A DNA stretch of 64,000 nt from Candidatus Woesearchaeota archaeon (GTDB lineage: Archaea > Nanobdellota > Nanobdellia > Woesearchaeales > JACJVW01): positions 62,001 to 126,000 of the forward strand of contig JACJVW010000002.1 in NCBI GenBank assembly GCA_020637435.1, in the 5' to 3' direction. The notes under the pieces are model-generated. The model was not told the DNA's origin. It was given only the letters and a program-made list of their open reading frames with translations, and did no database searches. Shown piece after piece: positions 23,013 through 32,510 of the stretch (positions within the stretch are counted from its first letter, which is position 1; every line of letters starts with the position of its first letter). Position numbers and translations under genes: made by a program.

Positions 23013-24401
23013 TTATTTTTTTACCCGGTCTACAAAACAAAGACCGCAGCTCTGCTCATCCTTTCCAACATGTGTTGAACAGAGACGGATATCTCCCTCT
23101 CTCTCATTGCGGTATCTCAGGAAATCAGGATGCGTTTTTGAAGCGACGAAGAACTGGCCCTTCTTGCGCCAAGCGCTTCTGTTTCCAAAAAGGTCTTCAT
23201 CAACACACTTCAGCTCATCCCATACCTGTCCGCTTATGGCAGGAGCAAGACTTTTCTTGTTACGTATCCTCATATCAAGGTATTGAAGACCTAGCTTGGG
23301 ATGCGATAGTTGAAAGGCAACCGCATACTTTGCCTCATCCTGCATCTCAGACATCGGACGTGTGATGTCTGTCGCAACATAGATACCGCACTGCACATCA
23401 GCGTCGGCAAATCTCAGCAGTTCATCAAGTCTACGCCTCGTATCAAAACCATGCTTTAGGATGCCTTGTTCCAGAACTTCATAGCCGACGCTCGCGAGTA
23501 AAGAGACTCGGGCTTCACGCAGCAAATCTGCCGTCTCAACATCAAATTCTGGCATTTTCGTAGGCATCGTCACATCTATATCATACCTGCTGCGAAGCTC
23601 AATCACTGCGTCAAGCACAGCATGCAACTGGTTGGGAAGTCCATACTTCTCTCGAAATTCCCTCGGTATGAAAGTCTCTACATTCTGGCCGATACGAAGG
23701 AACACTCTTCCGTTGATCTCTCTTTGTGCTATCTTTTCCTCGATCAGATCAACAAGCTTGGAAGTCTCATACAGAGTATGGAGTGAAGGAAGAGCATTCC
23801 TGCCGTACGCATAGCAATAGTCGCATCTTCCTTCCGGGTCGTATGTTCCATCCGGCGTTATGGTCGCAGTACAGCCCATCATTCCATCGATTCCGATATC
23901 TATAGGACAGATATCATGATAGATACCTTTGCCGCCTCTCACCATACCATGCGCACCCGAATTCACAACAACTATTTCCGGTTGTACCCGGACACGTTCG
24001 ACGACTCGAGCTTCAAGGGTGGACTGACCTTCACCGCCTACATAAGCAGCGATATCACAAGTGATTGCCGTGATTACCCCATCAGTCAACTCCTCCAAAG
24101 CGACATGTGCAATCTTAGCAGAATACAATGCATCGTTCTGTTTGATCTGTTGCACAGGAGCGTTGCGAAGGCCATGCAGGTCAGCTGCGCCGCCTTGCAG
24201 AAGATAGGTACTCACATACCCTGACCGTTTCAAAGAGTCATATGAAGTGAACGCAACAGGCTCATCGCAGACAAGTAATCCAGAAAACTGAGCGCCAGGC
24301 CTTCTGATTATCCTTGACTGAGTATAGAGGTTTAGAGCGTAGAATTGACTCCCTAGCGAGAAAAGCCTATGACTTATTCCATTTCTCGGTTTTGCCATCA
24401 T
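23013..24401 (-). CDS. Atypical radical-SAM-like protein
   Basis: 462 residues from the ATG at 24401, chosen because a TATA box is centred 25 bases upstream (the frame opens at 24449). A cysteine cluster C177-x15-C193-x2-C196-Tyr-Ala-Tyr resembles, but is not, the classic CxxxCxxC radical SAM loop; similar spaced clusters occur in divergent members such as spore photoproduct lyase-like proteins. Downstream FLRIGQNVETF, VTMPTKMPEF and LLASVGYEVLEQ could be barrel strands. A second cluster C441-x10-C452-x2-C455 ends the protein and may hold another Fe-S centre or zinc. It precedes the double ParB gene by six bases, so the two act together. Family call is inferred. Confidence 0.6.
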   Translation of the reverse strand: MMAKPRNGISHRLFSLGSQFYALNLYTQSRIIRRPGAQFSGLLVCDEPVAFTSYDSLKRSGYVSTYLLQGGAADLHGLRNAPVQQIKQNDALYSAKIAHVALEELTDGVITAITCDIAAYVGGEGQSTLEARVVERVRVQPEIVVVNSGAHGMVRGGKGIYHDICPIDIGIDGMMGCTATITPDGTYDPEGRCDYCYAYGRNALPSLHTLYETSKLVDLIEEKIAQREINGRVFLRIGQNVETFIPREFREKYGLPNQLHAVLDAVIELRSRYDIDVTMPTKMPEFDVETADLLREARVSLLASVGYEVLEQGILKHGFDTRRRLDELLRFADADVQCGIYVATDITRPMSEMQDEAKYAVAFQLSHPKLGLQYLDMRIRNKKSLAPAISGQVWDELKCVDEDLFGNRSAWRKKGQFFVASKTHPDFLRYRNEREGDIRLCSTHVGKDEQSCGLCFVDRVKK

Positions 24402-24420
24402 AGAATGGGACACCTGGGCC

Positions 24421-24430
24421 AAATATAAAT
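24421..24430. promoter_or_regulatory. Shared bidirectional TATA element
   Basis: aaatataaat reads as a TATA box on both strands. On the minus strand it is centred 25 bases before the radical-SAM-like ATG (24401); on the plus strand it is about 35 bases before the pyrophosphatase ATG (24461). Confidence 0.55.
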
Positions 24431-24460
24431 CTATCAGACCGCCTGACATAAACTTTATTA

Positions 24461-25009
24461 ATGGCCCTCGTCTTTCAGCAAGCTACAATGGACATGCTAC
24501 ATGACATCAAACCTGGCGAAGTGAATAAGCTCAATGTTATCATCGAGGTACCCAAAGGTTCTCGCATCAAATATGAACTAGACAAAGAGACTGGTCTCAT
24601 CAAAGTAGATAGAGTGCTCTACAGTCCTATGCACTATCCTGCAAACTACGGATTTGTTCCCCAGACTCTCTGGGAAGATGGAGATCCGCTCGACGTCCTG
24701 GTAATAGGCTATGAGGAGCTCATCCCAGGATGCCTCATCGAAGCTCGACCTGTCGCTATGCTTGAGATGAATGACGGTGGTGATGATGATGTCAAGATTC
24801 TCGCTGTCCCTACAGAGGATCCTCGATTTAAGGATATCGAGACGCTCAATGATGTGCATCCGCACCTTCTTGCTGAGATCAAGCATTTCTTCATGGTCTA
24901 CAAACATCTTGAGAACAAGAAAGTGGACGTAGGAGAATGGTGCGATGAGAAAGCGGCTGAAGCGGCCATTAAAAAATCCTTTGAACTCTACAAAGGAAAA
25001 AGGGCATAA
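24461..25009 (+). CDS. ppa: Inorganic pyrophosphatase, family I
   Basis: Hydrolyses pyrophosphate to phosphate, driving tRNA charging and polymer synthesis. The 182-residue protein carries IIEVPKGSRIKYELDKETG, YPANYGFVPQT and the metal-binding signature EDGDPLDVLVIG (near residues 67-78), then DDDVKILAVPTEDPRF and KHFFMVYKHLE, all standard for soluble family I enzymes. It is transcribed alone, divergent from the radical-SAM/ParB operon. Confidence 0.96.
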   Translation: MALVFQQATMDMLHDIKPGEVNKLNVIIEVPKGSRIKYELDKETGLIKVDRVLYSPMHYPANYGFVPQTLWEDGDPLDVLVIGYEELIPGCLIEARPVAMLEMNDGGDDDVKILAVPTEDPRFKDIETLNDVHPHLLAEIKHFFMVYKHLENKKVDVGEWCDEKAAEAAIKKSFELYKGKRA

Positions 25010-25010
25010 G

Positions 25011-25020
25011 TATTATATAC
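25011..25020 (+). promoter_or_regulatory. TATA box of transglutaminase-like gene
   Basis: tattatatac is centred 27 bases before the ATG at 25043. Confidence 0.65.
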
Positions 25021-25042
25021 ACGCAGGACAGGAAAAAATCTT

Positions 25043-27031
25043 ATGTGGATCCTGTTACTGCTCATATTACTTCTTCCTGACGCGTTCGCGGGTGACGACT
25101 ATGTGTATTCAACTTCTGAACTGACGCTTCGCACAGACGTAAGCGCCGCCTTTCAATTCATAGCCGAGTCACCCAGAGCAAGCGTGACAAGCGCTACTAT
25201 AAACCTCTCCTATCTGCCTATTAAAAGCGACCATCAAAGCCTCATCAGTCTGCACTCCCTGATTCCCTCAACACGTTATGCTGATTTCCTGCTCTTCGAA
25301 TTTGATGACCCCGCGATCTCCAGCTACACTGTAGGATATGACGCGACCATACAGACAACCAACGCATTCGTACCGATTAAGACTAAAGTCCCGTTCCCCG
25401 TGCAAAGCATAGCTTCAGACATTCAACAATTCACTCTAGCCGCAGAGAATATAGATTCAGATGATCCAGGCATCATCAAGCAGGCTCATGAGATAGTAAA
25501 AGGAGAAGACGATCTCTTTATCGCAGTCTACAAACTTGCTGACTGGGTGCAGGAACATGTAGACTACTCATTAAACAGCTATACAGTCAAAGCATCCAAG
25601 TCGGCTTCATGGGTCCTTGAGAACAGATACGGCGTCTGCGATGAACTTACCAGCCTTTTTGTCGCCCTGTGCAGAAGTGTCGGCATCCCAGCAAGATATG
25701 TCAGCGGTCTGGCTTATACTAACTATAACGGTATCAATGACTGGGGACCCCACGCATGGGCTGAAGTGTACTTCCCTGGCTATGGATGGATACCATATGA
25801 TGTGACCTACGGAGAGTTTGCATTTGTCGACGCGAGCCACATAGCCCTCAAAGTATCGCATGACAGTGCTGAAGCCGTAATAGAATACGAATGGAAAGGT
25901 AAGGATGTAAGTCTTGACAATAGACCTATGGAATCAAAGACCGTAGTCGTCAGTCAGGGTGCTCCGCTCGCGGCACTTGTGAGCATGGAACTTGAACCTT
26001 TCCATGAAAGTGTGGGCATAAGTTCATACAATGGCCTTAAATTGTCTATAAAGAACAACAACCCATACTACATTATCACGACACTGCAGCACTCGCTTCT
26101 AAAGGAGTTTGAACTTGATGGAAATATCTCACAGTTTATCCTTCTTGGTCCAAGTGAACAGCAGAACATCTATTTTGTGGGTCAAGTGGACAAATATCTG
26201 GACAAAAATTACAGATATACTATGCCTATCATCTTCCAGACAACGAGGAACACAACCGTCGAGTCCAGATTTAGTGTTGACAGATACGCTGAGATCTATA
26301 GCAGAGCTGAGATTGAAAGTCTTATACCAAAAAACATCCAGGACACAACATCAGAACATCAGTCGCTCCAGATCGCTTGCGAGCCTGACAGTCCTTCCTT
26401 CTATCTAGATCAGACACCCACAACAAGCTGCTCGCTCACTAACAATGGGAATACATATCTGGACAGACTATCGGTATGCATGCAATCATGCCAATCCATC
26501 GACCTAGGGATAGGAAAAAGTCAAACACTGCAGTTCATACTCAATATATCAGAGGCAGGCAAAACAGATGTAGTGCTCAAAGCTACAAGGTTTGGCAAAG
26601 AGATAGGCAGCGATATTGTGACAGTCTCCATCTTAGACAGACCGCAGATATTCATCTCTGAAAAGGACTACCCTAAAAAAGTCGGGTTCAATGACGAATT
26701 TTCTCTGAAGATAAAACTGGTCAAGAAGACAAGAGCTATCCCTCTGGAAGTCCATGTGTTCTTCCGCACAGAAGAAAGGGATCTAAGCGAACTACAGGCA
26801 ACGCAACTTAAAGAAGACACCACCTTCCAGCTAAATATGAAAGGAAGAGATTTTCTAAGGGAGAATAATGAAGTCGAGATATTGGTAACCTATGAGGATG
26901 ATGAGGGTAACTCTTACAAAGTCTCTGACAAAGTTGATATCAGCCTAAAAGACCTTACTTTCATCCAAAAGACTGTGCTCTTTATGAATCGGATAGAGAA
27001 CAGGATACATAATTTTTTAAACAATTTTTAG
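25043..27031 (+). CDS. Secreted transglutaminase-like protein
   Basis: 662 residues with a signal peptide (WILLLLILLLPDAFA). A transglutaminase-like/papain-fold domain lies near residues 150-270, with triad Cys199 (RYGVCDE), His237 (GPHAWAEV) and Asp253 (PYDVTYG). The flanking N- and C-terminal regions look like Ig-type beta domains (SCSLTNNGNTYLDRL; KVGFNDEFSLKIKLVKK). Archaeal members are extracellular and may act as proteases or cross-linkers on the cell surface. There is no C-terminal membrane helix. The mutS TATA box lies inside its last codons. Confidence 0.8.
   Translation: MWILLLLILLLPDAFAGDDYVYSTSELTLRTDVSAAFQFIAESPRASVTSATINLSYLPIKSDHQSLISLHSLIPSTRYADFLLFEFDDPAISSYTVGYDATIQTTNAFVPIKTKVPFPVQSIASDIQQFTLAAENIDSDDPGIIKQAHEIVKGEDDLFIAVYKLADWVQEHVDYSLNSYTVKASKSASWVLENRYGVCDELTSLFVALCRSVGIPARYVSGLAYTNYNGINDWGPHAWAEVYFPGYGWIPYDVTYGEFAFVDASHIALKVSHDSAEAVIEYEWKGKDVSLDNRPMESKTVVVSQGAPLAALVSMELEPFHESVGISSYNGLKLSIKNNNPYYIITTLQHSLLKEFELDGNISQFILLGPSEQQNIYFVGQVDKYLDKNYRYTMPIIFQTTRNTTVESRFSVDRYAEIYSRAEIESLIPKNIQDTTSEHQSLQIACEPDSPSFYLDQTPTTSCSLTNNGNTYLDRLSVCMQSCQSIDLGIGKSQTLQFILNISEAGKTDVVLKATRFGKEIGSDIVTVSILDRPQIFISEKDYPKKVGFNDEFSLKIKLVKKTRAIPLEVHVFFRTEERDLSELQATQLKEDTTFQLNMKGRDFLRENNEVEILVTYEDDEGNSYKVSDKVDISLKDLTFIQKTVLFMNRIENRIHNFLNNF
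27013..27022 (+). promoter_or_regulatory. TATA box of mutS-mutL
   Basis: ttttttaaac is centred 27 bases before the mutS ATG and lies within the coding end of the previous gene. Confidence 0.6.
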
Positions 27032-27044
27032 GTACCGGGACTGC

Positions 27045-29609
27045 ATGGTAAAACTTTCTCCCGCAATGGAGCAATATGTGCAGATCAAGGAAGAGAATCC
27101 TCACTGCCTAGTCATGTTCCGTATGGGAGATTTCTATGAGATGTTCTATGAGGATGCCAAGACAGCGGCTCGTGAACTCGATATTACCCTGACCGCACGT
27201 GGCAAAGGAGAGAGCAGAGCGCCTCTCGCAGGCATACCATACCACGCCATCGAACAGTACATCAAAAAACTAGTGCAAAAAGGCTACAAAATTGCAATGG
27301 TCGAGCAGCTAGAGGACCCAAAAAAAGCGAAAGGTCTGGTCAAACGGGGCCTTGTCAGGATAATCACGCCAGGCACCCTCATCGAGGACTCGATGCTAAG
27401 CAAAGAGAACAACAACTACCTGGCAGCCGTCTCCCCCCATGACAGAGAATTCGGCATAGCTTTCTGTGACATAAGCACAGGAGAATTTATGACAACAATC
27501 TGCGACACTGAGATCAAACTTTTCGCTGAGCTTGAGAAATACAGGCCTAGCGAACTCATACTCCCGCTCTCTTTCGAAAAGAGCCTGATAGCTAACGAGA
27601 TTAGCAAAAGAGATTATCATGCATCATTTGAAGACGACCGCCACTTCTGGAAAGTCAAAGCAGAATCAACTATAAAAAAACACTTCGGAACTGAGCATCT
27701 TGATGGTTTTGGTCTGCAAGACAAAGAAGTCGCTATCGAATCATCCGGAGCGCTCATTTCCTATCTTTATCAGAATCACATAAATCAGAGCCCGAATATC
27801 AAGACTATCCAGACGTACTCCGTCGAATCGTACATGATACTTGACTCACCTACCCAGAGGAATCTTGAATTGCTCCGCAATATCAGAGACAATTCATCCC
27901 GAGGCACACTCTTCGAAGTCATCAATAAGACCAGAACTTCTATGGGTTCGCGAAGGCTCAAGTCCTGGCTGCTGCGGCCGCTAAGGGATATCTCTGCCAT
28001 TACGTCGCGTCATCAGGCGATAGAAGAGCTGCATGAAAATGCCCTTCTTGTCGAAGACCTTAAAGATGCGCTACGAGACATCGCTGACCTGGAAAGGATA
28101 GTAGGACGAGTTGCCTACGGAACAGTCAATCCGCGGGACACCATAAGTCTTGCCACATCGCTTGAGAAGATACCCCGTTTGCAAAAGCTCCTCGCTGAAA
28201 CATCGGATTCTTTTGACTTCGTCAAACGACTAAACCCGTTGGAAAATCTGTATGGTCTCATAGTACGGGCTATAAAAGATGAACCAGCTATTACGATAAG
28301 GGAAGGAAATATCATCAGGCACGGCTTTAACAAAGAGCTTGATGAGCTTATCGCTATGAGCACAAAGGGCAAAGAGTGGATGCTTAGTTTTGAAGAGAAG
28401 GAGAAAGACGCGACGGGCATAAAAAATCTTAGAGTCAGATACAATAAAGTATTCGGATACTTCATCGAGATATCAAAAAGCAATCTGAAATTTGTTCCTG
28501 ACCACTACATCCGTAAACAGACTCAGGTCAATTGCGAACGCTTCATAACAGAAGACCTCAAGGAGAAAGAATCACAACTGCTCGGCGCTCAGGACAAGAT
28601 ATATGGTCTTGAGTACGAGTTATTCATGGAGATTGTGACAGAGATTGCTGCGCATAAAGCACCTATTCTCGAAGTAGCTGATGCGATAAGCGATCTTGAT
28701 TGCCTCCTCGCCCTAACAAGCACAGCAGTAGAGAATCATTACACCAGACCTCGCATGTCACTTGGCCAGGAACTGGAAATTGTCGACGGTCGACACCCGG
28801 TCGTGGAACAGCTTGAACGCGGTTCTTTCATAGCGAATGATACGACTATCGGGAGTTCCGATATCGTGCACATTATCACAGGTCCGAACATGGCAGGTAA
28901 ATCTACCTATCTCAGGCAGGTAGCGCTTATCACACTGCTTGCGCAGATGGGCTCGTTCGTACCTGCAAAGAGCGCCACCATATCAATTGTCGATAGGATA
29001 TTCTCTAGAGTAGGAGCGTATGACGATCTATCGATGGGACAATCCACATTTATGGTCGAGATGAGTGAAACTGCTAATATCCTCAACAACGCAACAGCCA
29101 AGTCCCTCATCATCATGGATGAAGTTGGCAGGGGTACCTCCACATACGATGGTCTTAGTCTTGCGTGGGCGATTATAGAATATATCCTGCAACATATTAA
29201 AGGGAAGACGCTTTTCGCTACCCACTATCATCATCTCAATACACTTGAGCGCCAGTATGAGGGAGTTAAAAACTTCAACGTGCTCGTGGAGGAACACGAT
29301 GAGGACGTTGTCTTCCTACATAAGATAATCGAAGGAGGCACTGACAGAAGCTATGGTATCCATGTAGCGATGATCGCTGGCATGCCAAAACAGGTCATCG
29401 ACCGTTCAAGACTAATCATGGGAAGAATCGAGGGTCAGGAACAGCTGACAAGGACTATCACAGATGGATCAAACGACTTAACTGATAAGAATATAACTGC
29501 TGAAGATCACATAACTCCTGAAGCGAATATAACTACTGCGTCGAACAGCATAAAGACATCCTCACGAAGAGATACTAAGAAAAAACAGAAGAGCCTTTTC
29601 GAATACTAA
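27045..29609 (+). CDS. mutS: DNA mismatch repair protein MutS
   Basis: Mismatch-recognising ATPase, 854 residues. The N-terminal domain holds the Phe-x-Glu wedge (F30-Y-E32 in GDFYEMF), the mark of true MutS1 repair proteins. The C-terminal ATPase has Walker A TGPNMAGKST near residue 613, DDLSMGQSTFMVEM and Walker B LIIMDEVGRGTSTYDG, and ATHYHHL. The last 50 residues are Thr/Asn/Ser-rich and end in a motif like a clamp-binding tail (QKSLFEY). mutL follows two bases later, so the pair is one operon, probably gained from bacteria in an ancestor. Confidence 0.97.
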   Translation: MVKLSPAMEQYVQIKEENPHCLVMFRMGDFYEMFYEDAKTAARELDITLTARGKGESRAPLAGIPYHAIEQYIKKLVQKGYKIAMVEQLEDPKKAKGLVKRGLVRIITPGTLIEDSMLSKENNNYLAAVSPHDREFGIAFCDISTGEFMTTICDTEIKLFAELEKYRPSELILPLSFEKSLIANEISKRDYHASFEDDRHFWKVKAESTIKKHFGTEHLDGFGLQDKEVAIESSGALISYLYQNHINQSPNIKTIQTYSVESYMILDSPTQRNLELLRNIRDNSSRGTLFEVINKTRTSMGSRRLKSWLLRPLRDISAITSRHQAIEELHENALLVEDLKDALRDIADLERIVGRVAYGTVNPRDTISLATSLEKIPRLQKLLAETSDSFDFVKRLNPLENLYGLIVRAIKDEPAITIREGNIIRHGFNKELDELIAMSTKGKEWMLSFEEKEKDATGIKNLRVRYNKVFGYFIEISKSNLKFVPDHYIRKQTQVNCERFITEDLKEKESQLLGAQDKIYGLEYELFMEIVTEIAAHKAPILEVADAISDLDCLLALTSTAVENHYTRPRMSLGQELEIVDGRHPVVEQLERGSFIANDTTIGSSDIVHIITGPNMAGKSTYLRQVALITLLAQMGSFVPAKSATISIVDRIFSRVGAYDDLSMGQSTFMVEMSETANILNNATAKSLIIMDEVGRGTSTYDGLSLAWAIIEYILQHIKGKTLFATHYHHLNTLERQYEGVKNFNVLVEEHDEDVVFLHKIIEGGTDRSYGIHVAMIAGMPKQVIDRSRLIMGRIEGQEQLTRTITDGSNDLTDKNITAEDHITPEANITTASNSIKTSSRRDTKKKQKSLFEY

Positions 29610-29611
29610 CA

Positions 29612-31480
29612 ATGGGAAAAATCCGAGAACTCGAACCTGATCTTATCAACAAGATTGCAGCTGGCGAAGTAGTGGAAAGGCCGGCATCCATCATCAAAGA
29701 GACAATAGAGAACGCTATTGACGCCGGAGCTGATACCATCACTATCGAAGTGCATCAGGCTGGTAAAGAACTTATCCGCATTATCGACAACGGGCAGGGG
29801 ATGGACGAAGAAGACGCAATGCTTTCCATCAAAAGCCATGCGACAAGTAAGATACATGATATTGACGACCTTTTTTCCGTTCGTACTCTCGGATTTAGGG
29901 GAGAAGCTCTCGCCAGTATCGCAGCCGTTTCTCATATGGTGCTTACCACAAAGACTGAAGATATGGAGAGCGGTATAGAAGTGGAGATTGAAGCTGGTCG
30001 CATCATAGGAACTAAACGCGTGCCTGCTCGAACAGGTACAAGTATCATCATCACAGACCTCTTCTTCAACACACCTGCACGAAAGAAGCACCTCAAGTCC
30101 GACCAGACAGAACTAGGTCACATCAGCGACATCGTAACCCGCTATGCACTTAGTGATACTAATCTATCCATACACCTCATCTGCGATGGTAAGGACAGCA
30201 TCAACTGTCCGGGCTCTCCAAATCTGCTCAACAAAATTGTCTACCTCTACGGAAAAGACACTGCTCGCCAGATGATACCTATTGAACACACAACAGACTT
30301 CCTTACTCTTAAAGGCCTCACAGGTAAACCATATCTGACTAAGTCAGACAGAAGCTACCAATCATTGTTCGTCAACGGCAGGTATGTAAAGAATCAGACC
30401 ATCAGCAATGCCATCTATGACGCGTACCATACACTACTATTCCTTGACAGAAACCCTGTCTGCGTACTCTTCATAGAGATCGATTTCTCAAAAACAGATG
30501 TGAATGTGCATCCGCAAAAAGAGATTATCCGCATCGAGAATGAAGATAGGCTCTACAAAGATGTCTTCGAAGCGATGCGTGCCTGTTTTCGGGCAAGCAG
30601 CCTCATACCAGATGTTGAGCTCGGGGACATCCCGACAAACGCGAAAGCGACAAAGATCTACTCAATACCGAAACTTGAGCAGACCACGCTCCTTAAAGAG
30701 ACGGCGACATCTTTTTCCGACCATCATACCGCTGATGTCGATCCTGAGGTTACCGACGCCCGGGCAAGATTAGCCAACCATATGGACGTACCTCTCATGC
30801 CACCTACTCAAGTTAAGCATGCATGGCATGCGACTCCCTCAGTGGAGATCGATGAGAAGAGCGAATACACCCAACCAACAAATAGGGTGCAAGATACACT
30901 TGGTCTTGGAACCCACCGGGTACTTGGCCAGATGAACAAGCTCTACATCATTATCGAAAGCGAGAAAGGGCTTACCATCATCGACCAGCACGCTGCGGAG
31001 GAAAGAGTCTTCTTCGAAAAGTTCAAGTGCCAGCTTGAAGCAAAGAAAGTACCCAAACAATCCCTTCTCGTCCCCAAACTCATTGAACTCAGTTCGCAGG
31101 ACGCATCATTCATCCGTGAGAACAACACACTGCTGCAGCAGATGGGCTATGAACTAGAGGAGATGGGACCCACCACATTTCGCATCGTCGAGATCCCAAA
31201 ACTGATCGGCAGATTCTACGACAACCTCATCCATGATGTCATAGCCGATATGCGAAAGGACCGCATCACCGCACTTGATGAATCCAATCACGACAAACTC
31301 GCGAGCATGGCATGCCGAAGAGCAATCAAAGCCGGTGATGAACTCACGCTTCCCCAGATGCAAGATCTCATCAAAGAGCTCAACAGATGCGAGAAGCCCT
31401 TCGGTTGCCCCCACGGACGGCCAACGGTCATCAACATACCTTTCGCGGAGCTCGAGCGTAAATTCAAACGAGTGCATTAA
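29612..31480 (+). CDS. mutL: DNA mismatch repair protein MutL (endonuclease type)
   Basis: 622 residues. The GHKL ATPase shows KIAAGEVVERP, ENAIDAGAD, DNGQGMDEED, TLGFRGEALASI and the FNTPARKKHL block. After a variable linker (about residues 340-430), the C-terminal domain has the nicking endonuclease motif DQHAAEERVFFE near residue 455, MACRRAIKAGD, and CPHGRP, as in MutL proteins of organisms without MutH. It works with MutS, coded immediately upstream. Confidence 0.97.
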   Translation: MGKIRELEPDLINKIAAGEVVERPASIIKETIENAIDAGADTITIEVHQAGKELIRIIDNGQGMDEEDAMLSIKSHATSKIHDIDDLFSVRTLGFRGEALASIAAVSHMVLTTKTEDMESGIEVEIEAGRIIGTKRVPARTGTSIIITDLFFNTPARKKHLKSDQTELGHISDIVTRYALSDTNLSIHLICDGKDSINCPGSPNLLNKIVYLYGKDTARQMIPIEHTTDFLTLKGLTGKPYLTKSDRSYQSLFVNGRYVKNQTISNAIYDAYHTLLFLDRNPVCVLFIEIDFSKTDVNVHPQKEIIRIENEDRLYKDVFEAMRACFRASSLIPDVELGDIPTNAKATKIYSIPKLEQTTLLKETATSFSDHHTADVDPEVTDARARLANHMDVPLMPPTQVKHAWHATPSVEIDEKSEYTQPTNRVQDTLGLGTHRVLGQMNKLYIIIESEKGLTIIDQHAAEERVFFEKFKCQLEAKKVPKQSLLVPKLIELSSQDASFIRENNTLLQQMGYELEEMGPTTFRIVEIPKLIGRFYDNLIHDVIADMRKDRITALDESNHDKLASMACRRAIKAGDELTLPQMQDLIKELNRCEKPFGCPHGRPTVINIPFAELERKFKRVH

Positions 31481-31499
31481 CTTTATTTCTTTGAATTGC

Positions 31500-31508
31500 T
31501 TTATAAAC
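31500..31508 (+). promoter_or_regulatory. TATA box for the gene at 31530
   Basis: tttataaac is centred 26 bases before the ATG at 31530. Confidence 0.65.
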
Positions 31509-31529
31509 TGAAATTCATTCCCCGTTCGT

Positions 31530-32099
31530 ATGTCTCTTGAGGATAAGTTTTACCCGGATGATGGAACCCTTCTTACAAAATTCGATAATATGATGATTAA
31601 GGGTGCCGCTCGGATTGGAGACTGGTACCAGAGTCTGACCGGTAAATCTTACAAAGAGCTCACAAACAAGAGCTACAGGATTTCAAGTCGTATCCAGACA
31701 TTCTGCATATACCTGGGTCATCCGGAGTCCTATGTATTGAGGAACATTACCAAAAGTTTCATCGACGCAAACGATTTTAAGACTCCGCTTGAGGAACAGA
31801 TTGAGCTTGAGGCAAATGACTTGCCAAAAAATTCAAATCAGTTTGGAAGAACTGCTCTTACTGGTGTTTCAATAGGTCTTGGATTTACCATGGTCCCGGT
31901 ATTCGCGGCTGCTTTTCGTGATCCTGATTTTTTGAATCTGTATTTCTCAACCTATTCTCCCGTAGCTTTGGCAATTGCGGTCCAGCAATTTGGACTGTAC
32001 CTTTCAAGAGCACATCTACCCCCTCCAAAAATAAAGACAGAAGTCAAAGTACCGATTCAGTTTGAATCTTATGACCCTATGAATCCTAGATGGTTTTGA
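31530..32099 (+). CDS. Hypothetical two-helix membrane protein
   Basis: 189 residues. A charged N-terminal half of about 105 residues precedes two hydrophobic segments (about 108-129 and 138-158), and a short tail follows with KTEVKVPIQFESYDPMNPRWF. No motif points to a function. The gene has its own leaderless promoter. Confidence 0.65.
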   Translation: MSLEDKFYPDDGTLLTKFDNMMIKGAARIGDWYQSLTGKSYKELTNKSYRISSRIQTFCIYLGHPESYVLRNITKSFIDANDFKTPLEEQIELEANDLPKNSNQFGRTALTGVSIGLGFTMVPVFAAAFRDPDFLNLYFSTYSPVALAIAVQQFGLYLSRAHLPPPKIKTEVKVPIQFESYDPMNPRWF

Positions 32100-32144
32100 A
32101 CAGATTTATAAGTACTATATGCATGCTTACACAAAGGTGGAACA

Positions 32145-32510
32145 ATGGAACAGCAACATCAAGATATCAAGATGCCCCCAGGCATCAAACCTATATATGC
32201 GGACGAGTGCAATGTCAATGCCAATATTAAGATAAACATCGAAAAGACGCCGGAGGGACACGAAAAGATCCGCAAAGCGGGCAAAGTGGATATGCTCTTC
32301 CTTGATCAGTTCACAAGGTCTATTCTCGCAAGAGTCGTCATAGACCCTTACACTGCGAAGGTCTTTGGAAAGATCCTGCTTGAGAACGCTGACAGGCTTA
32401 TCAATGAGATTGAAAATCCTCACATCCCCGAGGAAGTCCGACAGCAGATTAAGGACCGTGAGGAAGCGGCCACCCGATCAAATCAGCCCGTCAATACCTA
32501 CATCGGCTGA
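32145..32510 (+). CDS. DUF3467-like small protein
   Basis: 121 residues. The pattern IYADECNVNANIKI, then DMLFLDQFTRSILARVVIDPYTAKVFGKILLENADRLINEIE resembles DUF3467 proteins, small bacterial and archaeal proteins of unknown role with a VxxSPxxAKxLxxxLxxNLxxYE core. The start ATG has AAAGGTGG six bases upstream and a TATA element (tttataagt) about 37 bases upstream, so this mRNA carries a short leader. It overlaps the convergent gene by 13 bases. Confidence 0.55.
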   Translation: MEQQHQDIKMPPGIKPIYADECNVNANIKINIEKTPEGHEKIRKAGKVDMLFLDQFTRSILARVVIDPYTAKVFGKILLENADRLINEIENPHIPEEVRQQIKDREEAATRSNQPVNTYIG

